Shown here: positions 14,268-22,029 of the stretch, one piece after another
Layout: every line of letters begins with the position of its first letter
Numbering within the stretch: position 1 is the stretch's first letter
NCBI GenBank assembly: GCA_910574185.1
Contig: CAJSZQ010000017.1
Span: 1 to 64,000 of the forward strand
Direction: 5' to 3'
DNA: 64,000 nucleotides
Source: Lachnospiraceae bacterium
Lineage (GTDB): Bacteria; Bacillota; Clostridia; Lachnospirales; Lachnospiraceae
The notes under the pieces: model-generated
Database searches by the model: none
Seen by the model: the letters and a program-made list of their open reading frames with translations, nothing else
What the model was told of the DNA's origin: nothing
Translations under genes and position numbers: made by a program

Positions 14268-14590
14268 TGCTATGACGGGGAGGAGTACATAGGCAGCCCG
14301 AAGCCAAGAGAGAAGATGGCAGGTGCGAATCTTCGAGAGGGTCTTATGGAAGTAGCCTCTGAGCAGTGAACCGAACGCGGAGAATTTCAGAATTATGAGT
14401 AAAGATTTGGATATCCCGTCAGTAGACTTCAACGTAGTTCCTTGCGTTACAGGAAGCAGTATATAGGGGAAGCGGCAGAACTGAGAACCGTCTGAGTCCT
14501 GTACTGGCAGAGTGCGGAGAGCTGAATCTCCGAAATTAGGTGGTAACACGGATGTTATATTCGCCCTAAGCGTTTCGCTTAGGGCGTTTT
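14268..14590 (+). promoter_or_regulatory. T-box riboswitch, probably valine-specific
   Basis: The leader ends in the T-box sequence AGGTGGTAACACGG (about 14538-14551) and an intrinsic terminator, CGCCCTAAGCG/CGCTTAGGGCG (14562-14586) followed by TTTTC. Stem I begins at TGCT (about 14268) with a k-turn-like GACGGGGAGG, the AGTA loop-E strand, the AG-bulge/distal loop GGCAGGTGCGAA, and closes with CCTCTGAGCA. In my manual fold the 3' side of the specifier loop is GAAGTAG (14349-14355), giving GUA (14352-14354, valine) followed by a purine. Uncharged tRNA would stabilise the antiterminator and turn on ilvB and ilvN. Confidence 0.85.
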
Positions 14591-14726
14591 CAATGGTAAA
14601 ATATCCGAAGAATCAACCATTATAATTTATGGTATGCAATATGTTTTGGGATGAAGAGGTAGAGATTTGCTTTGCTTATAGCGGCAGATTGCAGATGTTT
14701 GGGAAAGGAAAAGGAGGTATGTATAT

Positions 14727-16448
14727 ATGAGGAAAATCAGCGGAAATAAGCTGCTTGTAAAGGCGCTTAAGGAAGAGGGCGTGGATACGCTGTTCGGCTA
14801 TCCGGGAGCCTGTACGATTGATATCAGCGACGAACTTTACAAACAAGACTTTACCAGGGTGATTCTGCCAAGGCAGGAGGTGGCCCTGGTACATGAGGCG
14901 GACGCCTATGCAAGGTCTACGGGAAAGGTTGGAGTTTGCTTAGTAACCAGCGGCCCGGGGGCGACGAATCTGGTGACCGGACTTGCAACGGCATATTATG
15001 ACAGTGTGCCGCTGGTGTGCTTTACGGGACAGGTGGCAAGGCATCTGATTGGAAACGATGCGTTTCAGGAAGTGGATATAGTAGGAATTACCCGAAGTAT
15101 TACCAAATATGGAGTAACCGTACGGGACAGAAAGGATTTGGGGCGGATTGTTAAGGAAGCGTTTTATATAGCCAGAACCGGAAGGCCGGGACCGGTATTG
15201 ATTGACCTTCCTAAGGATGTGATGGCGGAGCTTGGGGACGCAGAGTATCCTTCCGAGGTAAATATCCGAGGCTACAAACCGAATACCATTGCTCATGTGG
15301 GGCAGCTGAAGCGTGCAATTAAGATGCTGAATAAGGCAAAGCGTCCGTTGTTCCTGATTGGAGGCGGCGTAAATATAGCAAATGCCAGAGAGGAATTTAC
15401 CGAACTGGTAAGGATTACCAACGTACCGGTGGTAACGACCATTATGGGGCGGGGGGCAATTTCCACAGATCATCCGCTGTATATTGGAAATTTAGGTATG
15501 CATGGCGCTTATGCCTGCAATATGGCGGTAAGCGAATGTGATATTCTCTTTTCCATCGGAACCAGATTCAACGACCGGATTACGGGTAAGCTTCATTCTT
15601 TTGCGCCAAAGGCAAAGATTATTCATATTGATATTGATACGGCGGCTATTTCCAAGAATGTGCAGGTGGACGTGCCGATTGTTGCCGATGCAAGAGACGC
15701 GATTACGAGAATGCTTGAATATGTGGAGCCCTGCAATACAGAGAAATGGATGAATCAGATTCAGGAGTGGAAGGAGGAACATCCCCTTACCATGCGAGAG
15801 AAGCCGGTTATGACGCCGAAACATGTGATTGATACCATAAATCGCATGTTTGACGAGGCGATTATCGTTACGGATGTGGGGCAGCATCAGATGTTCGTGT
15901 CTCAGTTTGCGGAGATTACGCCGAAGAAAAAGCTTCTGACATCCGGCGGTCTTGGAACGATGGGCTACGGGCTTCCGGGAGCAATCGGGGCAAAGCTTGG
16001 GAATCCGGATATTCCGGTTATTTCTATTTCCGGCGACGGCGGCATGCAGATGAATATTCAGGAGCTGGCAACGGCTGTGTTAGAAGAACTGCCGATTATT
16101 TCCTGTATTTTTAACAATAATAATCTGGGCATGGTGCGCCAGTGGCAGAAGCTCTTCTACGGCAAACGGTATTCCATGACCTGTCTTCATTCCGGCGCGG
16201 CCTGCCGGGGCAGATGCGGCGAGGTGGAATGTCCGCCATATACGCCGGACTTTATAAAATTGGCGGAGAGTTACGGGGCAAAAGGAATCCGTATTACGAA
16301 AAAAGAAGAAATAGAACCGGCCTTTCAGGAAGCTATGGCAAGTGAGAAGACGCCTTATATTCTGGAATTTGAAATTGATCCGGAGGATTTGGTGTATCCG
16401 ATGATTGAGCCGGGCGGAACGCTGCAGGATCTGATTATGGACTGCTAG
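14727..16448 (+). CDS. ilvB: Acetolactate synthase, large subunit
   Basis: It condenses two pyruvates (or pyruvate and 2-oxobutyrate), using thiamine diphosphate, in the first common step of valine, leucine and isoleucine synthesis. The 573 residues contain GYPGACTIDI, the catalytic Glu in LPRQEVALVHEADAYA, GVCLVTSGPGATNLVTGLAT, and the ThDP-binding GDGGMQMNIQELAT...NNNLGMVRQWQ. A short insert with three to four Cys (SGAACRGRCGEVECPP) lies near residue 495. Start ATG behind AAAAGGAGG. The small subunit follows after 17 bp, and a T-box leader precedes. Confidence 0.95.
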   Translation: MRKISGNKLLVKALKEEGVDTLFGYPGACTIDISDELYKQDFTRVILPRQEVALVHEADAYARSTGKVGVCLVTSGPGATNLVTGLATAYYDSVPLVCFTGQVARHLIGNDAFQEVDIVGITRSITKYGVTVRDRKDLGRIVKEAFYIARTGRPGPVLIDLPKDVMAELGDAEYPSEVNIRGYKPNTIAHVGQLKRAIKMLNKAKRPLFLIGGGVNIANAREEFTELVRITNVPVVTTIMGRGAISTDHPLYIGNLGMHGAYACNMAVSECDILFSIGTRFNDRITGKLHSFAPKAKIIHIDIDTAAISKNVQVDVPIVADARDAITRMLEYVEPCNTEKWMNQIQEWKEEHPLTMREKPVMTPKHVIDTINRMFDEAIIVTDVGQHQMFVSQFAEITPKKKLLTSGGLGTMGYGLPGAIGAKLGNPDIPVISISGDGGMQMNIQELATAVLEELPIISCIFNNNNLGMVRQWQKLFYGKRYSMTCLHSGAACRGRCGEVECPPYTPDFIKLAESYGAKGIRITKKEEIEPAFQEAMASEKTPYILEFEIDPEDLVYPMIEPGGTLQDLIMDC

Positions 16449-16465
16449 AAGGGAGAGTGAATAAG

Positions 16466-16978
16466 ATGAATCATAACGGTATGAAAAAGAGATGGATTTC
16501 CCTGTATGTGGAGAATCAGGTGGGCGTTCTGTCCAAGATTTCCGGTTTGTTTTCCGGGAAATCTTATAATCTGGACAGCCTGACTGTAGGAACGACGGAG
16601 GACCCGACGGTCTCCCGGATGACGATAGCGACGGTCAGCGACGACGAGACGTTTGAGCAGATTAAGAAGCAGTTAAATCGTCTGGTGGAAGTAATCAAAG
16701 TGATTGATTTTACCGATGTGTTTGTGAGAATGAAGGAAATCATGTATGTGAAGGTGAGAAGGTGCAGCGCGTCGGATAAGACAGAATTGTTCCAGATTGC
16801 AGAAACCTTCAAGGCAAAGGTCATTGATTACGGCCGGGACAGCCTGCTGCTGGAATTTGTACAGACGGCCACCAAGAACGATGCGGTAGTGAAGCTGATG
16901 AAGGAAGAGTTTAAGAGTATTGAAGTGGTGCGCGGGGGAAGCGTGGGAATCGAGTCTATCAGCTTTATGGAGCGGTAA
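16466..16978 (+). CDS. ilvN: Acetolactate synthase, small regulatory subunit
   Basis: This 170-residue subunit activates the large subunit and confers valine feedback inhibition. The N-terminal ACT domain (ISLYVENQVGVLSKISGLFS) and the C-terminal domain (YVKVRRCSASDKTELFQIAE) match IlvN/IlvH. The ATG at 16466 gives better spacing from AAGGGAGAG than the GTG at 16457. It is followed by a terminator, so ilvBN forms a two-gene operon. Confidence 0.93.
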   Translation: MNHNGMKKRWISLYVENQVGVLSKISGLFSGKSYNLDSLTVGTTEDPTVSRMTIATVSDDETFEQIKKQLNRLVEVIKVIDFTDVFVRMKEIMYVKVRRCSASDKTELFQIAETFKAKVIDYGRDSLLLEFVQTATKNDAVVKLMKEEFKSIEVVRGGSVGIESISFMER

Positions 16979-16994
16979 TGTGATATAGGATAAT

Positions 16995-17031
16995 AAATGC
17001 AGGCGTCCAGAGAAGGAATGCCTGCATTTTA
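16995..17031 (+). terminator. Terminator of ilvBN
   Basis: AAATGCAGGC (16995-17004) pairs with GCCTGCATTT (17020-17029), followed by TAAC. Confidence 0.75.
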
Positions 17032-17064
17032 ACGGGGGAAAGCGTTCGCCGGGCAGTCAGGGTA

Positions 17065-17970
17065 TCAGAGAACCGGCATTTTTTGCACTGCCCTGCGATA
17101 TTCTCTGGGAGCGCTTCCTGTCAGTAGTTTGAATTGTCTGGAGAAATAACTGGGGCTTTGGAATCCGCAGTTTAGAGCGATTTCGGTTACCGGTAAATCT
17201 GTGCCGGTTAAGAGGCCTGCGGCGGTAAATATCCGGCGTCTCTGGACAAATTCCATAGGGCTGTAATGCAGATACCGGCTGAAAATGCGCTGGCATTCCC
17301 TGGGACAGACGCTTGCTGCGTTCGCGATGTCCCTGACGGTTATGGCGTTACCGATATTTGCGTCAATGTATTCCAGCATTTGCTTTACCCGGATTTCCGG
17401 TATGGCCGATAGTTTCCGGGGCGGCATAAGCTGGCTTTTATCTTTGACCAGGAGAAGGATTTCTGATAAGGCTTCCCGGACCCTGAACTCATAGCCGGAG
17501 GGTTCCTGCTCGCAGGCAGTAAAAGCCCGGCTAAATTGCTGGAAATAGGGCTCGTCTTCCGGAATCCTCTGGAATTTCAGAAAGGAGGGCCCTGTTTCTA
17601 AGAGGGGGCGGACATATGCTTCGTCAAATACACTTCCCGGAGCGCCGCCTACAATAGAGGGCTCAAAGACGAAGGAGCGGAAAATGCAGGGGGAAGAACA
17701 GGTTCCGGTAAAAGAATGCAGTACGCCGGTATTAATAAAGCAGCCTTCACCGGCAGTTGTTTCATGGACGAGTTCTCCGATTCTAATCTGGACATTTCCT
17801 TCTAACAGGATAAATACTTCCAGCTCCCGGTGCCAGTGGGCGGGAATGCAGCTTGCAACATATCGGTGAATATCTCCGCAATTGGCGGTCAGGTTCAAAA
17901 GCTGTGTTCCCTGTTCCTGTAATTCTTTTCCGGTCTGGTCAATTCTAAGGAAATTGGGATTCCGTATCAT
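17065..17970 (-). CDS. AraC-family regulator with cupin sensor domain
   Basis: This 301-residue protein has an N-terminal cupin-like domain (HWHRELEVFILLEGNVQIRI) that would bind a small ligand, and a C-terminal double HTH (residues about 200-300: GNAITVRDIANAASVCPREC, then LPVTEIALNCGFQSPSYFSR and GSAPREYRR). It is divergent from a MATE exporter starting 100 bp away, making that exporter the likely target. The ligand is unknown. Confidence 0.88.
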   Translation of the reverse strand: MIRNPNFLRIDQTGKELQEQGTQLLNLTANCGDIHRYVASCIPAHWHRELEVFILLEGNVQIRIGELVHETTAGEGCFINTGVLHSFTGTCSSPCIFRSFVFEPSIVGGAPGSVFDEAYVRPLLETGPSFLKFQRIPEDEPYFQQFSRAFTACEQEPSGYEFRVREALSEILLLVKDKSQLMPPRKLSAIPEIRVKQMLEYIDANIGNAITVRDIANAASVCPRECQRIFSRYLHYSPMEFVQRRRIFTAAGLLTGTDLPVTEIALNCGFQSPSYFSRQFKLLTGSAPREYRRAVQKMPVL

Positions 17971-18070
17971 AGTATCACTTCTTTGTCGTTTTTCTTATAG
18001 TATACGCCGCTTTTATGAAAGCGGCAACAAGAAATTGTCAGTATAATATAAAAGAAAGGAAGGAAATATC

Positions 18071-19483
18071 ATGATGCAGAAAATACAAAAAAACCGCATG
18101 CTGGATATGACAAAGGGGAGTCCTGCCGGATTGCTGCTGCGGTTTTCTGTGCCGCTTTTTTTGGGAAGTCTTCTTCAGCAGTTTTATAATCTGACGGATA
18201 CGTCTATTGCCGGACATATTCTGGGGGATCAGGCTCTGGCGGAGATTGGCGCTACGGCTGCTCTTTACGGGCTTATTACAAATTTTGCCATTGGAATGAC
18301 AAATGGATTCGCTCTGGCGGTCAGTCAGAGTTTTGGCGCAGGAAATCCGAAGAAGATGAAACAGGCGGTCTGTTGGATGGTATGCCTTTCGGCAATCTGC
18401 GGGGCGGTTCTGACAGTCGGATTTCTGTTAGTTCAGTATCAGCTTCCGGCTGTGCTTCAGATACCGGAGGAAACGGCAAAGGGGGCATTATGTTATCTCA
18501 CTGTTGTGCTGGCGGGGTTTCCGCTTACGATAGCGTACAATCTGGAGGCCAGCCTGCTGCGTGCAGTGGGAAACAGTGTAACCCCGCTGCTGTTTCTTCT
18601 TTTCAGCAGCGGCCTGAATGTCCTGATGGATATCTGGTTTATGGGCCCGCTTAAGATGGGGGTGCAGGGAGCCGCCGCAGCTACGGTACTGGCTCAGGGA
18701 ATCAGCGCGGGTTTGGGGCTGCTCTATATTGTCCGGAATTATCCGGAACTTCGGTTTTCCCGGGAGGAACTGCGGGCGGGAGCAGGGTTTGTGATGGAAA
18801 TGTTCTGGACGGGACTCAGTATGGCGCTGATGGTTACGATTTATAATATTGGCAGCGTAATTTTACAGAGCAGTATCAATGCGTTGGGAAGCGTTTATAT
18901 TGCAGCCCAGGTGGGCGGCCGCCGTCTGGCAGAGTTTTTCTATCTTCCAGGACTTGCGCTGGGGACCAGTATCGCTACCTATTCGAGCCAGAATTATGGC
19001 GCCGGATGCCGCGGCAGAATTGGAAAGGGTGTTAAGGCTGCGCTGCTTTTGTATGGGATATGGTGGCTGATTGCTGTTGTTCTTGCATTCTTTACTGCTC
19101 CGGCGGCGGTGCGGCTGATTACAGGAAGCGACAATCGGGAAGTAATAGAGAGCGCGGTATTGTACGTTCATATCAGTCTCCCGGTAGTCCCTCCGATGGC
19201 GGCGCTGGTGATTTTGAGAAATATGATGCAGGGAATACAACGCCGGATTGCGCCGTTGTTTTGCAGCGCGCTGGAGCTTCTTGGCAAGGTAATCTTTGCA
19301 TTATGGGTAGTTCCGGCGTACGGGTATCCCGGGGTTTGCGTATGCGAGCCGGTTACCTGGGTCGTCTGCTTTCTATTTATTTCCGGCGCGGCGTTTCTGT
19401 GCCGGGGAGAATTTCGGGATGAGGGGAAGGCAGAACCCGGAGAATGCTGTGCGGATGACTCTTGTGAAGAGAATATGGCGTGA
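18071..19483 (+). CDS. MATE-family multidrug/organic cation exporter
   Basis: This 470-residue protein has twelve predicted membrane helices in two MatE halves, beginning LDMTKGSPAGLLLRFSVPLF and LGSLLQQFYNLTDTSIAGHI, typical of NorM/DinF-like exporters driven by Na+ or H+. The C-terminus ends in a short acidic, Cys-containing tail. Start ATG at 18071 (or 18074) behind AAGGAAGGAAA. It is divergent from an AraC regulator, which probably controls it. Confidence 0.9.
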   Translation: MMQKIQKNRMLDMTKGSPAGLLLRFSVPLFLGSLLQQFYNLTDTSIAGHILGDQALAEIGATAALYGLITNFAIGMTNGFALAVSQSFGAGNPKKMKQAVCWMVCLSAICGAVLTVGFLLVQYQLPAVLQIPEETAKGALCYLTVVLAGFPLTIAYNLEASLLRAVGNSVTPLLFLLFSSGLNVLMDIWFMGPLKMGVQGAAAATVLAQGISAGLGLLYIVRNYPELRFSREELRAGAGFVMEMFWTGLSMALMVTIYNIGSVILQSSINALGSVYIAAQVGGRRLAEFFYLPGLALGTSIATYSSQNYGAGCRGRIGKGVKAALLLYGIWWLIAVVLAFFTAPAAVRLITGSDNREVIESAVLYVHISLPVVPPMAALVILRNMMQGIQRRIAPLFCSALELLGKVIFALWVVPAYGYPGVCVCEPVTWVVCFLFISGAAFLCRGEFRDEGKAEPGECCADDSCEENMA

Positions 19484-19543
19484 TCTGAACCGGAAGGGGA
19501 AATACGACGCCTATGGAAGTCTGTGAATGCAAAGGAGAAGCGC

Positions 19544-20164
19544 ATGGATAAAAATGAGAAGTGGTTAAAATGGGCGGTCAGGCTGCAGAGTATCGCTCAG
19601 GCAGGCATTACATATTGCGATAATAAATATGAATTGGAGCGATACGAAGAGATTCGGGAGATTGCGGCGGAAATGCTGAGTTATAAGACGGAGATTCCGA
19701 TGGAGAAGGTGAAGGAGCTGTTCTGTAATGAGACAGGATACCAGACGCCTAAAATAGATACCCGGGCTGCGATTTTTCAGGATGATAAGATTCTTCTGGT
19801 GAAGGAGAATAACGGTACATGGTCTCTGCCGGGAGGATGGGCGGACGCAGACGTCTCTGTTAAGGAAAATACCGTCAAAGAAGTGAAGGAGGAGGCTGGA
19901 CTTGACGTTACGGCTGATATGGTAATTGCCGTACAGGACAGGGAGAAGCATAATCTTCCCGTCTATGCGTGGAAGGTCTGCAAGATCTTCGTGCTCTGTT
20001 CCGTAACCGGAGGGGCTTTTCAGGAAAATATAGAGACTGTTGAAAGCAGGTATTTTGGATATGAAGAACTGCCGCTGCTGGCGGAGGAGAAGAATAACCG
20101 GGAGCAGATAAAGATGTGTTTTGAAGCATATCATTCGCCGAATTGGAAGACTTTGATTGATTGA
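19544..20164 (+). CDS. NUDIX hydrolase with N-terminal extension
   Basis: This 206-residue protein has an N-terminal helical domain (about residues 1-65, WLKWAVRLQSIAQAGITYCD), as in bacterial NUDIX hydrolases of the NUDIX_N family acting on nucleoside diphosphate sugars. The NUDIX box lies at LPGGWADADVSVKENTVKEV followed by KEEAGLDV, fitting GX5EX7REUXEEXGU with Lys for the Arg. It would hydrolyse a nucleoside diphosphate linked to another moiety, using Mg2+. The ATG at 19544 follows AAAGGAGAAGC and is better than 19523. A palindromic cassette begins 8 bp after its stop. Confidence 0.88.
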   Translation: MDKNEKWLKWAVRLQSIAQAGITYCDNKYELERYEEIREIAAEMLSYKTEIPMEKVKELFCNETGYQTPKIDTRAAIFQDDKILLVKENNGTWSLPGGWADADVSVKENTVKEVKEEAGLDVTADMVIAVQDREKHNLPVYAWKVCKIFVLCSVTGGAFQENIETVESRYFGYEELPLLAEEKNNREQIKMCFEAYHSPNWKTLID

Positions 20165-20171
20165 AAGGCTG

Positions 20172-20397
20172 TTACAGTTCACACGCCGCCTGTTCTGGCC
20201 TGCAAACTGCGGCATACGAAGCAAGGCGAGACAACATTCCAGTGAACTTCCTGCCAACGTAGTCTAAGAAACTCAGGAATGCCTTCGTTCCTAAGACTAC
20301 GTAAGCAGCAATTTCACTTCCATTAAAAACGTCTCTGAAATGCCTTGCTCCATATGCCGCAGTTTGCAGGCCAGAACAGGCGGCGTGTGAACTGTAA
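20172..20397. repeat. Palindromic cassette B
   Basis: Arms at 20172-20227 and 20342-20397 are 56-bp inverted complements with two mismatches. Their sequence is unrelated to the arms of cassettes A and C. The core is a diverged version of theirs: GAGACAACATTCC (20228-20240), CTGCCAAC (20251), GTAAGCAG (20301-20308), TTAAAAACGTCTC (20323-20335). GAGAC pairs with GTCTC where A and C have GGGC and GCCC. The apical part forms a hairpin of ACGTAGTCT and AGACTACGT. It lies between the NUDIX gene and the ilvE promoter. Confidence 0.85.
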
Positions 20398-20434
20398 GGG
20401 CTTCGTAAGGTTTGCAAAAAAACAGAGCGCGCTC

Positions 20435-20463
20435 TTGATTTTGCCACTTAATCGTATTATAAT
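20435..20463 (+). promoter_or_regulatory. ilvE promoter
   Basis: TTGATT (20435-20440), a 17-bp spacer and TATAAT (20458-20463). It starts 37 bp after cassette B ends, so ilvE has its own promoter independent of the NUDIX gene. Confidence 0.75.
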
Positions 20464-20506
20464 AGGTCCATATTCAGATGACGGCAAAGAGAACGGAGGA
20501 ATGATA

Positions 20507-21535
20507 ATGATGGATAAGAAAAATATTGACTGGTCGAATATTGGATTTGGTTATATGCAGACCGATAAACGGTATGTTGCAAATTATAAGGACGGGACGT
20601 GGAGTGAGGGTGTTCTTACAGAGGACGCGAATATTACCATGAATGAATGCGCATGTGTGCTGCAGTATGCTCAGACGTGTTTTGAGGGATTGAAGGCGTA
20701 TACAACAGAGAAGGGAGATATTGTTACTTTCCGTCCGGATTTAAATGCAGAGAGAATGATTGATACGGCGAAGCGGCTGGAGATGCCGCCGATTTCCAAG
20801 GAGCAGTTTTTAGATGCAGTGAAGCAGGTGGTAGAGGCGAATGCGGCGTATGTGCCGCCTTATGGTTCCGGCGCAACTTTATATCTGCGTCCCTATATGT
20901 TTGGAAGCAATTCGGTCATCGGTGTGAAGCCGGCGGATGAATATCAGTTCCGTCTGTTCTGTACGCCGGTAGGGCCGTATTTTAAGGGCGGCGCGAAGCC
21001 GATTACTATCCGGGTATGTGACTTTGACCGGGCGGCGCCCCATGGAACAGGACATGTAAAGGCAGGGCTGAATTATGCCATGAGCCTTCATGCAATCGTG
21101 GACGCCCACAATCAGGGATACGATGAGAATATGTATCTGGATGCGGCGACCAGAACCAAAGTCGAGGAGACAGGCGGGGCGAATTTCTTATTTGTGACAA
21201 AAGACGGTAAGGTGGTTACCCCGAAGTCAGATACGATACTTCCGTCCATTACCAGACGTTCCCTGATGTATGTAGCGAAAGAGTATTTGGGGCTTGAGGT
21301 AGAGGAGAGAGAGGTACTGCTAAGCGAGGTTTCTGAGTTTACAGAGTGCGGCCTGTGCGGAACGGCGGCAGTTATCTCGCCGGTAGGGAAGATTGTGGAC
21401 CATGGTAAGGAGATCTGCTTCCCAAGCGGAATGGATGAGATGGGACCTGTGATAAAGAAGCTGTATGATACGCTGACAGGTATCCAGATGGGCAGAATCG
21501 AAGCGCCGGAAGGCTGGATTTATAAGATTTGCTAG
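20507..21535 (+). CDS. ilvE: Branched-chain amino acid aminotransferase
   Basis: This PLP enzyme of about 342 residues interconverts branched-chain 2-oxo acids and amino acids, the last step after IlvB/IlvN. Fold-IV motifs include YAQTCFEGLKAY, LYLRPYMFGSNSVIGVKPAD, and the catalytic Lys in GTGHVKAGLNYA, followed by YLDAATRTKVEETGGANFLF and TECGLCGTAAVISPV. Several ATGs follow GGAGGA; 20507 or 20510 has the best spacing. The C-terminal codon and stop are also the first bases of the next palindromic element. Confidence 0.93.
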   Translation: MMDKKNIDWSNIGFGYMQTDKRYVANYKDGTWSEGVLTEDANITMNECACVLQYAQTCFEGLKAYTTEKGDIVTFRPDLNAERMIDTAKRLEMPPISKEQFLDAVKQVVEANAAYVPPYGSGATLYLRPYMFGSNSVIGVKPADEYQFRLFCTPVGPYFKGGAKPITIRVCDFDRAAPHGTGHVKAGLNYAMSLHAIVDAHNQGYDENMYLDAATRTKVEETGGANFLFVTKDGKVVTPKSDTILPSITRRSLMYVAKEYLGLEVEEREVLLSEVSEFTECGLCGTAAVISPVGKIVDHGKEICFPSGMDEMGPVIKKLYDTLTGIQMGRIEAPEGWIYKIC

Positions 21536-21697
21536 TACTCCATCCGGCTAGAAATTGGAGTCTGTGACTGTCTGTTTCGCACCATTGCGTCGTTAAAAAT
21601 TCTAGACGATGCCACCGCATCGCCGTCGAAATTTTGCCTGGCACTGGCACGAAACAGATAGCCCCATACTCTAATTTCTAACTGGATAGAGTACTAG
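21532..21697. repeat. Long imperfect hairpin element overlapping the ilvE stop codon
   Basis: Ends CTAGTACTCCATCC (21532-21545) and GGATAGAGTACTAG (21684-21697) start an imperfect inverted repeat of about 50 bp per arm (for example TAGAAATTGGAGT against ACTCTAATTTCTA and CTGTTTCG against CGAAACAG). The centre is a strong hairpin, GACGATGC/GCATCGCCGTC, flanked by AAAAATT and AAATTTT. The first arm begins inside the last Cys codon and contains the ilvE stop. It could act as a terminator. Confidence 0.7.
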
Positions 21698-21716
21698 ATT
21701 TTTACAGGTTTATGCG

Positions 21717-21883
21717 TTAGAGTGTGTTTGAACATGCATTCCGGCAATCTGCAGTCTCGCTTCAAACCAGATTTTTCGCTGAATTTGGTCGATGTAGCCC
21801 AACTACACTTCCCACATCCAGCGTAAAATCTGATGCAAATTGGGACAGCATCTTGCAGAAAGCAATTTTCAGACACGTTCTAA
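21717..21883. repeat. TTAGA-ended palindromic element
   Basis: The left end TTAGAGTGTGTTTGAA and right end CAGACACGTTCTAA are inverted; the arms continue imperfectly (CAGATTTTTCGCTG at about 21768 against CAGCGTAAAATCTG at about 21820) around an apical hairpin, GATGTAGCCCAACTACA. The same left end recurs at 23371. No ORF is present. Confidence 0.6.
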
Positions 21884-21938
21884 TCTGGAACAATTTGTCT
21901 GTCGGGAAATATAATAAATGAGGATAGAAATGGCGTTG

Positions 21939-21999
21939 CTGTTCACAGGGCGGCTGGCTTACAGAGGATTGAAGCAGAATACGGACAACCTGTGAACAG
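21939..21999. repeat. GTTCACA-type palindromic element
   Basis: CTGTTCACAGG (21939-21949) is perfectly inverted at 21989-21999 (CCTGTGAACAG). The inside contains AGGATTGAAGCAG, resembling GCGGATTGAATCAG in the elements at 53714 and 63695. It lies 30 bp before a MATE gene. Confidence 0.6.
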
Positions 22000-22029
22000 T
22001 TATGAAATAGTAAAGGAAGCGGTCGGCGT

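Noticed and set aside
14940-15473. 177-codon ORF antisense to ilvB
   Set aside because: Shadow of the conserved acetolactate synthase frame.
16142-16345. 67-codon ORF inside ilvB
   Set aside because: An out-of-frame overlap with a conserved domain.
19565-20257. 230-codon ORF antisense to the NUDIX gene and cassette B
   Set aside because: It spans a conserved gene and a palindrome; there is no start signal or family resemblance.
20172-20447. 91-codon ORF within cassette B
   Set aside because: It is produced by the palindromic arms; the peptide is partly self-complementary at the DNA level and has no ribosome binding site.
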